Assembly (NCBI GenBank): GCA_032821775.1
Contig: JAVLRN010000007.1
Span: 2,418,001 to 2,482,000, forward strand
DNA from: Sanguinoderma infundibulare
Lineage: Eukaryota; Basidiomycota; Agaricomycetes; Polyporales; Polyporaceae
DNA: 64,000 bases
Direction of reading: 5' to 3'
The notes below the pieces were generated by a model, which had not been told where the DNA came from, made no database searches, and worked only from the letters and a program-made list of their open reading frames with translations. Shown here one piece after another: positions 46,151 to 56,348 of this stretch. Position 1 is the stretch's first letter, and the number at the start of each line of letters is the position of its first letter. Both the position numbers and the translations under genes were made by a program.

Positions 46151-48460
46151 CTAGTTCACCGGCTCGCGAGGGTACTTTCTCATCTTCGCGAGATACTCGT
46201 CTCTGTCCTCGAGCTCCCACTCGAGCGGACGGGTGAGCGGCTCGAAAGTCTCGCCCTTCGCCTCAATTTCCGCGAGACGCTTTGCGGTCTCGGGTTTGGT
46301 CCTGTTGACGCTGTAGAGCTTGATCCGGTGGCAGGAAGACGTGACGTGCAGATCCCAGCTGGGTGACGAGAGCAGCAGATCGTGAGGAACGATCTCGGCG
46401 CGGAGAATGGAAGAGAACGCGAACGTACTTCCAGGCGGAACGCACGAAGGTGGGCTCAGTGTTGTTGGATGAGTCCCAGGTGCGGACGCAGAACTCGAGC
46501 CAGCCTTGCGCGTTTACGGGGACTTTGATCGTCCAGAGCCTCCATGCGTAGTAGTGCTTGAGTCGACAGACTTTAGTTCGGATGGAGCGGGAGGAGTCGC
46601 GTAGGATCAAGCTACCTTCTCTGTCATGTCCTCGGGGTCGACGGCGTACCACACATGACCGCTTGTGGATGTACGACATGTGAACGAAGACTATTGGTCG
46701 TCCGGCGAAAGTAGGGGACGTACCCGTCAGGAGAAATTTCGACTCTCTCGACCCAGTTGCCACCACCGCTATACGACCAGCCCTTGACCTCGATCTCGCC
46801 GTCATGTATTATAACCTGCTTGTCGACAGGGAAGATGATGGCGCTCCTGCACCGCGAAGTGAGCGCGCGCATTCAGCATTCCCAGATGAATCATGAGGAT
46901 GGAGCAACGTACGAGACAGGCATGTTCTGGATCGAGAAACCGTTTGACATCTTCGCGTTGTGCTTACCGATCTGCCGAGCAATGTCCGCGCATGAATAAC
47001 ATCCGTAAGATGTCGAACACTTGTGCTCACTTGTTGATTGTAGTAGAGGTACTCCGCAGATTGCACAGGACCCATGCTCGGTTCTGCGAGAGCATTGATC
47101 TTGTACAGCCATTTGGCGCTCCTCGCACCGATGTACCCGGTAACGACCACGCGCAGCGGGTAGCCGTGGATCTTCGGTAACGGCTTGCCATTCATCTCCC
47201 AGGCGAGCAGGACCTCCTCGTTCTGTCGGACCTTGCGCCACGGAACGGAGACGGCGTAGTTGTATACGTTGTTCTTCCTGCGTACCCATTAGCATCAAGG
47301 GCTATTCGGCAGACGTGCGGGATTAGAGGCGCACTTGAAATACGTATCTGCACAGATGAACTCAAGGTGCTTGGCTTCGGGGAGTAGGCCGCCGCACGCG
47401 ATCTTCAGGACCTTCTTCAATGGTACGCCGCGGTACGCAGCCGTGCCACTATGTTGAACTGTTAGGATTCGCTGACATGGAGTCTCACAAAGCATCACTG
47501 CAACTCACATCGCGCCTTCACCCCATGGCTGACAGCGTATCATAAGCCTGTATAAGCAAGCGAAATGGAAGCATAATTGAATGAAACTCACGGCGTTGAT
47601 CAACTCATCGCCGTCTCCCGGGTAAAGTTGAATCTGCTCAATCCGACGCGTTCCGCTGCATTGGAGAGTTACGGTCACCTCGGCCTGCCTATAAAGTGGC
47701 TAGTCAGGTGGCCAGAAGGTTTGACGCGCCACATAGTCTGAAACTGACGGAAACTTCGAAGGGTCTTGTAGCTCCTTCAACGAAATCTTGACCGGCTTAT
47801 TCACGAGCCCTCCAATCTCCAGCTCGAACGCGTCTCCGTCGATGTCCGGTATGCCGCCGTGGTTCCGCACACTGCAACGGCACGGCTGTCAGCATGATTC
47901 CATACGCTCGAGGAAATAGACAGGCGATGCGTACAAGTGCCACATGTTATCGGTAATCTTGCCCCGGATGAGCTCAGGGCGTGGCGTCTCGCCATTGTAC
48001 GGGAAGTCGAGCAGGTGGATCATACCGGGCTTCTCCTTAAGAACCGTTTCCCAGCTGAAGTCGACGATGCTCTTCAGTCCGAGTGCCTCGTGGTACTCCT
48101 TCCACCGATGTCCGATCAGCACCGGGTTCGTCTGCGGGAGGGGGACGAACTGAAATTCTGAATGCCACCAACAGTTAGATCAGTTCACAGCGGTTTGTAT
48201 ACAGGCGACAGAACGGACCTGGAATGGGCGTGAACTTCTTCGTGATGAGGATGTCGGTGGCGGCCCGTTTACGCTCGGGGTTGTCCTCCCATTCCACGTA
48301 GCTGTATGCGATCTGAATGTATCCTGATATGCAATCGACATGGAATCACTCACCCGCGCCATCCCAGCTTCTCCTCAGGGAAGAGCTTGCTAAGGGCAAC
48401 ACCGCTCAACGACTTCTCCCAGTCAGGGATCGCAGGAGGGTCAACGGATGCGGGTCTCAT
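46151..48460 (-). CDS. SUOX: Molybdenum-cofactor sulfite oxidase family protein (525 aa, 13 exons)
   Basis: Predicted Moco enzyme oxidising sulfite to sulfate. Exons (minus): 48460-48354, 48301-48219, 48157-47935, 47871-47749, 47688-47592, 47528-47509, 47448-47335, 47277-47031, 46971-46913, 46846-46724, 46661-46616, 46556-46429, 46358-46151; all in phase. Moco-domain marks: FVRNHGGIPDIDGDAFELEI, TVTLQCSGTRRIEQ with the molybdenum-ligand Cys at residue 189, PWGEGAIGTAAYRGVPLKKVL, EMNGKPLPKIHGYPLRVVVT, GARSAKWLYKI. The dimerisation domain follows with KGWSYSGGGNWVERVEISPD, HYYAWRLWTIKVP and WNWDLHVTSSCHRIKLYSVN. An N-terminal part of about 130 residues (WEKSLSGVALSKLFPEEKLG...) has no cytochrome b5 heme motif and no obvious mitochondrial presequence. 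I see no nitrate-reductase FAD domain. Exon 6 is only 20 nt. Confidence 0.88.
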
Positions 48461-48566
48461 TGCTGAGGAAAGTCGAGAACCTGCAAGCTCCAGCCGAGGG
48501 CGTTTATATATCTCTTACCCACCCCCACCCCGCGTGTGCCACAGAACCCGATATACTGCTCGATAA

Positions 48567-48881
48567 GACCCGACGTCGCAGCGAGAACTTGCCTCCCCTG
48601 AAGGAAGTGACGCGAGCGACGTCATATGAGCGACGTCATATTAGAGAACTCCTCGACGAACCTAATTCGAAGGATAAAGCATCCGATGTGCTCGCGGAGA
48701 CAGCCTGAGTGTCACAACCAACACATGGTGGAAGCTGCGTTTCGTCGCGTTGTAAAACGTGTTGGGCACGGGCGGTTAGGATGAACGTCGTGATTTCTCA
48801 CTCTAGATCTCCTTGGGCTCTCGTCACGGTTCGCACGGGGTAAATGTCCAAGTAAACGGGTCTGCAAGATACGGACTATAG
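48567..48881. repeat. Tandem duplication, copy 1
   Basis: First copy of a diverged direct repeat upstream of the sulfite oxidase start. It opens with a GACCCGACGTCG-like sequence and AACTTGCCTCCCCTGAAG, shares CGACGAACCTAATTCGAAGG-type sequence with copy 2, and ends with ACGGGTCTGCAAGATA. It carries a plus-strand mini-ORF end (LLDEPNSKDKASDVLAETA then stop). Confidence 0.8.
48615..48642 (-). promoter_or_regulatory. Perfect 14-bp tandem repeat with two ATGACGTC sites upstream of sulfite oxidase
   Basis: The plus strand reads GAGCGACGTCATAT twice without a gap (48615-48628 and 48629-48642). On the sulfite oxidase strand each unit contains ATGACGTCGC, a CRE/bZIP-like site about 155-180 bp before the start codon. 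It resembles the half-site of sulfur-regulatory bZIP factors (Neurospora CYS3 type, consensus ATGRYRYCAT), matching 8 of 10 positions. That link is inference. Confidence 0.45.
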
Positions 48882-49283
48882 GACCCGGCGTCGAAGCAAG
48901 AACTTGCCTCCCCTGAAGAAAGTGACGTCTGAGTTGCAACTGCACCAGTACTTCGCAGCCTGACCGAAACTCACCGAAGGAGTGCGCATGGGAAGCACGA
49001 GCGCCGTCATGTGGCTAGAGAAGTCCTCGACCAACCTAATTCAAAGGACAAAGCATCCGAAGTGTTCGCGGAGACAGCCTGAGTATGACGACCCGGGAGC
49101 TTGAACTGAACTGAACACATCGGGGATGGTGGATGCTGTGTTTCGTCGCGTTGTCAAACGTACCGGGCACCCGAGGGCCAGAATGAACGTTGTGATTTCT
49201 TACTCTAGATCTCCCTGAGCTCTCGTCGTGGTTCGCATGGGGTAAATGTTCAAGCAAACGGGTCTGCAAGATAGGGACGCAGG
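48882..49283. repeat. Tandem duplication, copy 2
   Basis: Second, diverged copy of the 48567 unit, directly adjacent. It contains about 60-90 extra bases after CCCTGAAGAAAGTGACG and keeps the same order of shared blocks: CAAAGCATCCGA, GCGGAGACAGCCTGAGT, TTTCGTCGCGTTGT, TTTCT-ACTCTAGATCTCC, GGTTCGCA-GGGGTAAATGT, and ACGGGTCTGCAAGATA. The mini-ORF end survives as VLDQPNSKDKASEVFAETA then stop. Confidence 0.8.
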
Positions 49284-49806
49284 TCCGCGTCGTCCTGAAG
49301 TCCTGAAGATCCGCGTCTTTGCAGTATTCGCCAACCGATCGCGATCATCTTACCGGCTCTGGGAGTAAATTTGAAGCACATTCAGTCGTCGAATGGTCTG
49401 GCTTCGATATGTTGACACCGGAGGGGCGACCCGAAAATGCCAGAACAAGATTCTGTCAGAACGGGGAAGAGCATGCGTATTACATGTGCACATACCTTCA
49501 GTCCACGTTGACGCACTTCATCATCGATGAGTCCCATGTTTGTCTAGACGCAGATGTCAGCCTTCGGCGGATCGATAGCGACGAGTACGTACGACGCAGA
49601 GTATCATCCACGGCATCGTTGCAGGAAAACAAAGCGGTGGAGGTGAGACATGTCAGCCAAACGCGCAAAGACCCCGACCTCAGCCCTTTTGGGATAGTTA
49701 CAACACGACAAAGCAAGTAGACATTGTCCCAGAAAGCAACAGGTAGAAATACACCATGCAGAGTATGTGTATGCGAAAGCAATGCAAGATATGATAGCAT
49801 ATATAG
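49284..49806. other. Intergenic, TAF6 side
   Basis: 523 bp after the tandem duplication up to the TAF6 stop. One 130-codon plus-strand frame (49319-49720) has no family match. An AT-rich run near 49790-49815 lies at the TAF6 3' end. Confidence 0.5.
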
Positions 49807-51477
49807 CTATAGAACAGGCACCTCGTCCGAGAGCACGCCCCGCGCCCACTCGCAGTCGGACGCGACACGCTCCGCAAAGAAGTCTCCTAGTGTCGTATAA
49901 AGCTTCTCGAGCAGCTCGCTGTCCGCACCGGAGTTGGGGTCGAGGGGGACAGGGTGCAAGGATGGCGGGTGAATCATTCTGAAACCCTCCTACGTCGCGG
50001 GAGTGCGTGCAAGCCAAGTCAGGAGCGACGTACAGGAAAATGCAAAGGTGATGCGGACGTACCATGACGAGGTCAACGAGCGAGCTCGACTCGCCCGGCA
50101 TGCACTTGTCTCCGACAATTTTGGCGCCATTGCGGTTGACGAGTCCTTGTCGCACTGCTTCCTTCCCGATCGCCATCAGCCCGCGGATCGCACCTTCGTG
50201 CGTGGCTCGGGTCTTCTTGTTGTCGATCAAGCCAACAATCAGAGTTTTAACGATCTTGGTGGGGAGGCCGGGGTATGTCATAGAGTAGTGGGTGAGCAAG
50301 TGGGCGAGGATTTGTGCGGCTATTGTGCGAAGATGCGTGGCATTTGATGGGGGGAGGGAAGAGTACAGGAGGATAGAGAATACGGAGGGGAGTAATTGAT
50401 GGAGCTAACAGAGCGTAAGTGGGAGCGAAGCAGCAAGAGTAGGGCGATATAACTCACGTACGGTTCGACGCCAAGTGTCTGGTTGTCCAACAACGCGGCG
50501 ACGACATCCAGGTACACCTCCAGAAGTTTCCCATCCGTATCTGTTTGCGAGCCACCCCGGAGGGTGCTGACCACGCCCTCTCCAACCCAATGTACCAGAT
50601 ACGACAACAGTGGTGACAACCCCGCGTCGTGCCGGAGACTTGCGAGCGCAGCCGTGCGTTTTGCAGGATCTGACGTCGGAGGGAGCAAAGAAGAGGTGAG
50701 GCGGGTGTAGTATAATTGCAGCTCGCGCGAAAGAGTCTGCTTGACGAGGATGTTTTGTTGCTGGGTCTGTTTCGCGGACTGTATTGGAGAGGGGCGGTCG
50801 GAGGATGGTGGTGTGAGTGGGAATATTGATCCAGAGACACCATTCGGGACACCATTCTTCGCCGCAGAGCTTTCCGGATCGATATCTCGTGGGACGGCAG
50901 GAGGATTTTCAGGGATGAGAGGTTGCACGCCCTCCACGGCAAGCCAGTGTGCGGCCCAACTCACACCTTTGGGCATGGATAACTTCTCTTCGCGCAAAAC
51001 GCGATCAAACTCGATCTCCTCGTCTTCGATAAAGTAGACAGGGCCTGCGGATTGCATTTGGGGGAAGGGGAGCGCGCGTCGGAACGTTGGAGGGTTATGG
51101 GGGAAGTGGCCGTATAGAGGCTCAATATTGAGGACACGGAGGGCTTGGTCGATGTCGGACGTTGTTAGCGTGGTGCGCTTTGCGTGTCGCATGAATCTGG
51201 CTGCTTCCTATAGCCAGTCTTAGAACGGGTTGTAGCAGGGGGTGGGTATATGCGCACCTCAACCACCTGTTGTATCCTATACTCAACATCGCTTGCAAGC
51301 GCAGAGGCCACAGCATCCGGAAGATTTGATATGTTGAGAGATTCAGCTACGTCCTACTGACATGCATTAGCGATGTGTGCGCTATGTAATGGCGTTACGT
51401 ACCCGGACAGTGTCGGCCTTGTAGATCCCGGCTGCTTTGGTCGGGACAGGTCGCGCTTTGGGAACCTGCTTGCTCAT
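49807..51477 (-). CDS. TAF6: TBP-associated factor 6 (481 aa, 5 exons)
   Basis: Histone-fold subunit of TFIID (and SAGA in yeast). Exons (minus): 51477-51403, 51353-51258, 51207-50458, 50404-50063, 49989-49807; all junctions are phase 0. The histone fold (about residues 18-88) reads GIYKADTVRDVAESLNISNL, VASALASDVEYRIQQVVEEA, ARFMRHAKRTTLTTSDIDQA, LRVLNIEPLYG. The conserved link YFIEDEEIEFDRVL and VSWAAHWLAVEGVQPLIPEN leads into a Ser/Gln linker, then the TAF6C HEAT domain: LSRELQLYYTRLTSSLL, SLRHDAGLSPLLSYLVHWVG, TLGVEPYLHQLLPSVFSILL, NKKTRATHEGAIRGLMAIGK. The last exon was placed by a TAG acceptor that yields a charged C-terminus ending in WARGVLSDEVPVL. It shares a 385-bp divergent region with the F-box gene. 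Confidence 0.93.
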
Positions 51478-51862
51478 GGCTAAGACGTTGGGAACGTGCT
51501 GTTCTGAACAAATTGTCGCACAAGATGTTCCGCTGGAGATATGCGCTAGGAAGAAGAGGATATTGAGAGAAGACGATGAGAGCGAACTTGGCAAAGCCAC
51601 TTTGAAACTGTGTCGATCCCACAACTAGGGCGCTCACTCAGACGCCCATGACATGACCGGGCCGAAATACCATCAATGTCATGGCCGAAACTCCGTGAGG
51701 CCTCCCACAATCCCTCCGAGGCTCGGGCTTGCTCATCGACGACCACGCAGCTAGGGAGGCTTGACTAGCCAGTGGGTGCTTTTTTACGCTTTTCGAGTGG
51801 CCAGACCACTAACTACATCCCTACACGAACGTCCAGTTCCTGGTCTCTGCGCCGCGGAGACC
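51478..51862. promoter_or_regulatory. Divergent upstream region of TAF6 and the F-box gene
   Basis: 385 bp between two start codons on opposite strands. A plus-strand frame is open from 51761 into the F-box gene, but its residues before MANIDHLP look untranslated. No recognised operator. Confidence 0.4.
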
Positions 51863-53322
51863 ATGGCCAATATCGACCACCTACCCGTTGAGGTCCTGGA
51901 ACAGATCATCCTCCTCCTGGACCCAATCGACGTCGCCAAACTCTCCCAAACCCGTTCCGCTTATTATAACCTCATATACTACTCCGAAGATCAGCACCTC
52001 TGGCGCGAACTTTACCTCCTACAACCCTTCGACGACCCCCGCAAGTGCCTCACCTCTCTCGGCCGTCCCCTCGAGCACATCGACTGGAAGGACCAGCTGC
52101 AGCGTATAATCCGCGTTAGAACCATCCTCACCAACATCTCCGCCTGCCATCCTGACGAACGGTGCGCCGTTCTCCGCACCCTCATCGATATGGTGCGCAC
52201 CGTCATTCCCGTCGCCAGCCCAGACGTTATCGAGATCTCTCTCAACCATGTATGGGTGACCGCAATGCTCCGCGTCAGCCCCCTCCTCGAACACGATGGG
52301 TGGGAACCATCTCCCGAAGAGCGTCAGCTCCGCGCCCACCTGCACTCCTCCTTTGGGCTGACCCCCAGCGACTTCCAGCCGGCGAAACGCACGGAATCCC
52401 GCGCGTTCGTGTACGCGATGCGCAACTACAAATACGATAACGACTTCGGCCCGTTCATGATGGACGGTACTGGGCAGGTCAACTGGCAGCATGTCCGGGC
52501 TATCCACCATGTGATGTCCATGCACATCGTCCCCGCGAATGAGGAGACCGAATCCGCAGAGTTTAACCTCTTCCCGATGAGCATGCCCTGGACACAGAGT
52601 ATCATGCCGGACGGTATCGACTTGGACCAGGAGAGGGATTGGGCGGGGGTCGCGGGCAGGTGGCAATGCTCGTTCTGCTTTTGTGATCATCGCGAGTTGC
52701 TCAGTGAGTGACGTTGTTGCCTTTTGAGGTGAAACGTTGCTTACTCCTGCCATGGCAGTATATAATGGGTTTAACGTGAGTGCTGAGTGCGCGCATATTT
52801 TCTGTTCTAACCAACTGCCCTGGCCAGGCGTCTGACACAGATCCCCTACATACCGAGATCTTCGATGACCCCGAGTTTGTGGAGGTTTTCCGCTCCATCT
52901 ATGTAGAACTGAGCGTCCTTGGGATCGAGGACGACCCTGACCATCCCGGCCGACCGCGAATAAATTTCGGCGGGGCTATTGATGGGACTGCCATCATAGT
53001 CGGCTACGTGAAGGTCACCCCAGACGACCAAATCCGCTGGCATTTCACGTCTGGTGAGCAGGGGAACTCGATATGGAGGTGCGTGTGTGCAACCTGATGA
53101 CCGGCTTGCTTTCCTCAGCCTAATCGTACGGCGATAGTTCCGAGGGTGTTCAGGTGGGGAATGTGCGATCTAAGTTCGGCGTGCTGGGATCGTGGACCAC
53201 TGTGCTGCACGATAGACATGACCCAGTTGGTACGTAGACGTGATTTCCTCACTTCGGCGCACCTCCTCAACTTTTTTCCTGTGTTAGGCCCGTTCTGGTT
53301 ATGGAAGGTAGGAGAAGATTAG
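51863..53322 (+). CDS. F-box protein, basidiomycete type (411 aa, 5 exons)
   Basis: Probable substrate receptor of an SCF ubiquitin ligase; target unknown. Exons 51863-52703, 52759-52775 (17 nt), 52828-53078, 53138-53229, 53288-53322; all in phase. The F-box is at the N-terminus (about residues 4-50): DHLPVEVLEQIILLLDPIDV, AKLSQTRSAYYNLIYYSEDQ, HLWRELYL. The middle is helical (VLRTLIDMVRTVI, RVSPLLEHDGWEPSPEERQL), with AFVYAMRNYKYDNDFGPFMM and AGVAGRWQCSFCFCDHRELL. The C-terminal beta-rich part contains VYVELSVLGIEDDP-like sequence, FGGAIDGTAIIVGYVKVTPD, DQIRWHFTSGEQGN and the closing HDRHDPVGPFWLWK, a layout I associate with many Agaricomycete F-box proteins. No LRR or WD40 repeats are seen. 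Confidence 0.85.
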
Positions 53323-53573
53323 GCGAGGAGTAATAAAGCCAGCTACACTGATTGAATGCTGAATAGCATTTGACTACCCCGAATGCGCTCTCAGTACGTA
53401 GCTACAATGCAACCTACATGCCAGTACCTCTGTTAAATACTCGAGGGCAGTTCAAATCGTTCGAGGCTGCAGTCTCCTTGTTTCATTAAAAAGTTGACGT
53501 GTTAACACAATTTCGCCGAGGAGGTAGCACTAGGCTGCAGGCCCGCACTCGCTTCATGTAGAGCTAGCTATAC

Positions 53574-53589
53574 CATCAGCAAAAGTGCA
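53574..53589 (+). repeat. Left 16-bp terminal inverted repeat
   Basis: Reads CATCAGCAAAAGTGCA. Identical on the opposite strand at 56349-56364. Identity stops one base outside and one base inside the 16 bp. Confidence 0.5.
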
Positions 53590-53879
53590 AAACACGCGGC
53601 CCCGCTTGGGCCGGTTGGCAATGAGACGCCCAAATGGCCCGGTTTGCGCGCGAGCACAATTGGGCCCATTGCGCGGCGTTGGAGCGCGGATTGAGCGCAA
53701 TTGGGAGGACGGATTGTATCAATTAAGAGCGGTTGGGATTTTTGGACGGCGATTGGGTGCCCGCGCATGCCCTGAGGTTTACTTCCGAGCCCTGTATATA
53801 GATAGTTAGTAATAGGATAAAGTTCTCGTTATCCCCGTCCGAAATCATAGTATGCGATTGAGACAAGTGTATGTAGTGT

Positions 53880-54094
53880 TTACATGGGTGCATACCCGGT
53901 GCGAGCATACTCGTAGTCATCCCCACCATCCCCATCCTCCCCACCCCGAGATCGTCCTCATCGTCCGAGGACTCTTTATCCTCCTCCCGGCTACCGTCCT
54001 CCGATTCCTCATCTGACTGCGGCGCCGTGTCCGACTCATCACCCTCGCCGGCCGTGGCCTCCGGTTCGACTTCTTCCGGATCACGTGAGTCCAC
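53880..54094 (-). pseudogene. Acidic ORF end, probable gene fragment
   Basis: On the minus strand a very acidic stretch reads DSRDPEEVEPEATAGEGDES...ESSDDEDD. It is followed, one base out of frame, by GEDGDGGDDYEYARTGYAPM and a stop at 53880. Such a tail looks like the end of a real protein with a one-base insertion in the GGGGTGGGG run near 53940. I cannot name the parent. Confidence 0.3.
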
Positions 54095-54179
54095 TTGGGG
54101 GGCTGGCAGCCAGCGAGCGGCCGTCTGCTGATGCTATTTATGCACCTAGCCAGCATGCAGTCACTCGCCTTCTCGTCTA

Positions 54180-54524
54180 TTTCACCTGTCCATCGAAATC
54201 CGGCCCCATCATTCACATCTTCCCTCCCGACTGGTGCGCGACAGGTCCCGTTCAACCAAAAGGTGCTATGGACCGCCATCACGCTCTCTCATCTTCCTTG
54301 TCTGCTCCCAGGTCCCCCTGTATGGCATCATGTCCTCGGACTCGGCGGATCCCCTCTACGGGATGCGTGTCATCCTCGCCTCGAACTGTGGCACACCCAT
54401 GGAGCTCGGCATCACGCCCATCGTCACTTCCGGCATGATCATCCAGCTGTTGGCCGGGGCGAACTTGATTGAGGTCAACTTCTCTCTCAAGGAGGACCGC
54501 GCACTGTTTAGTGGGGCTCAGAAA
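54180..54524 (+). pseudogene. SEC61: SEC61 alpha (translocon) fragment with frameshift
   Basis: A remnant of the ER protein-conducting channel gene. It matches the start of Sec61-alpha: [13 protein letters not shown], then after a one-base shift [60 protein letters not shown] and [17 protein letters not shown]. The fragment ends exactly at a preserved GTGAGT intron donor. Lesions: an extra base in CTCTCTCATC (near 54287), and changes of residues that are near-invariant in the family (Trp to Gly in LY-MRV, Arg to Cys and Leu to Pro in ASN-GT-ME). Upstream only a degraded trace of the LIRPF segment precedes VPFNQ. The remaining 80% of the protein is absent downstream. It is therefore a fragment, not a functional gene. 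Confidence 0.8.
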
Positions 54525-54933
54525 CGTGAGTGGTATATTGTGTTGTGGGGGGCCTGTGAAGGGTTGGGCGATGGACAGGGTCAGAATGGGATTCAGGGCA
54601 TCAAGAGTGGAGGAGGGCAAGGATGTCGGCACCTGTGCGTATCTCCTTTCCCGTCCTGTCCAATCTCTTCAATCTCACCGCGTCCCCACTTCCTCCCCAC
54701 TTCACCCTCACCGGTTCCTGTTGCTGCATGAGAGCCGATCTTCTGAGGACCTTCCCCCGAGTCCTCGTTCCCAGCAGCTTGCCTCTCCCCACCATCGTCT
54801 AGCACCTCCAGCACCCGCGTCTCGGTCCCTTCACGCACCTGCTCGAGCTAGACGACAGGCATCCGCTGTAACGATCTTCACGACTCTCCGGTAAATCCCA
54901 CAATACCCATCAACTTACGGGAAGATCGAAGAA

Positions 54934-55795
54934 GTGGCCCGCCCCGCTGCATTCATCGCGTTCTTCATCGCCCTCCTTTCGCTCTGGTCTGCGACGATCC
55001 TTTCGGTGCTCGGGTCACCCTACCTCCCCATTCCCCAGATCCCGCCTCGGCCGCTGGGGCTCGCGCCGGACTTGGGTGCCAAGAAGAGGCAAAATGGGGA
55101 GCCCCAGTTCCCGGCCCAGCCACCGTCGTGCCCCATATGTGAGCAGAACTTCGGGAACATCAATAGCTGCGCGCAGCGGCACCAGTGCTGCAGAACGTCT
55201 CGATGGTGAGTGCTCTTCTCAGACGGAAGCAACCGTGGACGGAGGTTGGGCGGGCGAGTGCGATGGGAGCTGGAAGGAAGACGAGTTTGGAAGGAGGACA
55301 GGCATTGATTGAGTTGAGAGCTGACAGGAGACGCTTTGCAGATCATCTTCAACCGGGGGGCGTTCATCGACGTGATCAAATGTGCCTGTACCGACACCTT
55401 TCAGAGCGCATATCCGCAATGCGTCGACTGGTATGTCCGACTCGTGCAACCCCGGTGCCCATTGTGCTCATTCCTACGGTTTCAGCTTCATCCAGACCAA
55501 TCAGACGTCGTTCCTCAACTCTGATAACCTTCCGGCAGTCGTCGACGGTATGCGCAAGATCTGCGCCCTCGAGAGTACGCTCCTCGGTGGTGTCGAGACC
55601 GCAGATGGTGAAGTCACGCTTACGTCGAGCATAGCCATCCCTAAGGCCACGAGCACGAGCACGAGCAGTGCCTCGGCACTGTCATCGTCATGGTTCGCTG
55701 TCAGCACGGGCACGAAGACGATTGGGCGGCGCGCATGGCTTCTTCGGTGGGCAGCTCTAGCGGCGGGGGATCAGCGGGTGATTGGTAGGGTTTCG
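54934..55795 (+). pseudogene. Degenerate gene for a secreted Cys-rich protein
   Basis: The coding remnant begins with a signal-peptide-like segment ARPAAFIAFFIALLSLWSAT, but the initiator position is GTG and no in-frame ATG precedes it. Next come Pro-rich sequence and PSCPICEQNFGNINSCA. One base is missing near 55173, so the continuation PVLQNVSM is in another frame. Exon 2 (55342-55430) reads IIFNRGAFIDVIKCACTDTF, exon 3 (from 55486) FIQTNQTSFLNSDNLPAVVD and GMRKICALESTLLGGV, followed by a Ser/Thr-rich stalk. The pattern of paired Cys, NQT glycosylation site and Ser-rich tail suggests a secreted, possibly GPI-anchored, basidiomycete protein of unknown function. The tail ends in a frame that no longer encodes a clean hydrophobic anchor. 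Two separate lesions make function unlikely; a sequencing error could explain only one. Confidence 0.6.
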
Positions 55796-56348
55796 GTTTC
55801 CGCTGGGCACATCTGTAACTGTCTGCAACCAATCATATTCTATTCTATTTGCCATTCCATCATTCGTGTGCTGTCCGAAAATGGTAACCCGATCCAAAAT
55901 ACAGCCTACACATATCATAGCGGCCCTTCGAGCCCAGCCATACACAAGCCAAACAACCACCCAGAATCTTAGCTATTGATCCCTGGTGATTTCTCTGACT
56001 CCCTTTGCTTGCAGGAATTCCCTCAAGACCCAATGCATACAATCTATTGTAACCAGCCCAATTAAATCTATTCTAACAATTAACTGGCCTGCTCACGCCC
56101 TATCCCGCCACAGTGCAATTCAGCCACTTGCCCACATCCGAGACATTCACTCCGCATCGCTCGGCTCGCCTGCCATTGATTGTTTGAATTGCGACCGGCC
56201 TGCGTCTGCATGCCTGTGCGTGTGCTTCCCACCCCCGAAATCGGCCCTAGCTACAATTGGCAACAACCGAGTTCAAGTTCAGCCCAAATCGGCTCAAACG
56301 GACTGCTTGCATGCGAGCGCAAGTGCTCCCCTTGCAGCGCAGGGGATA

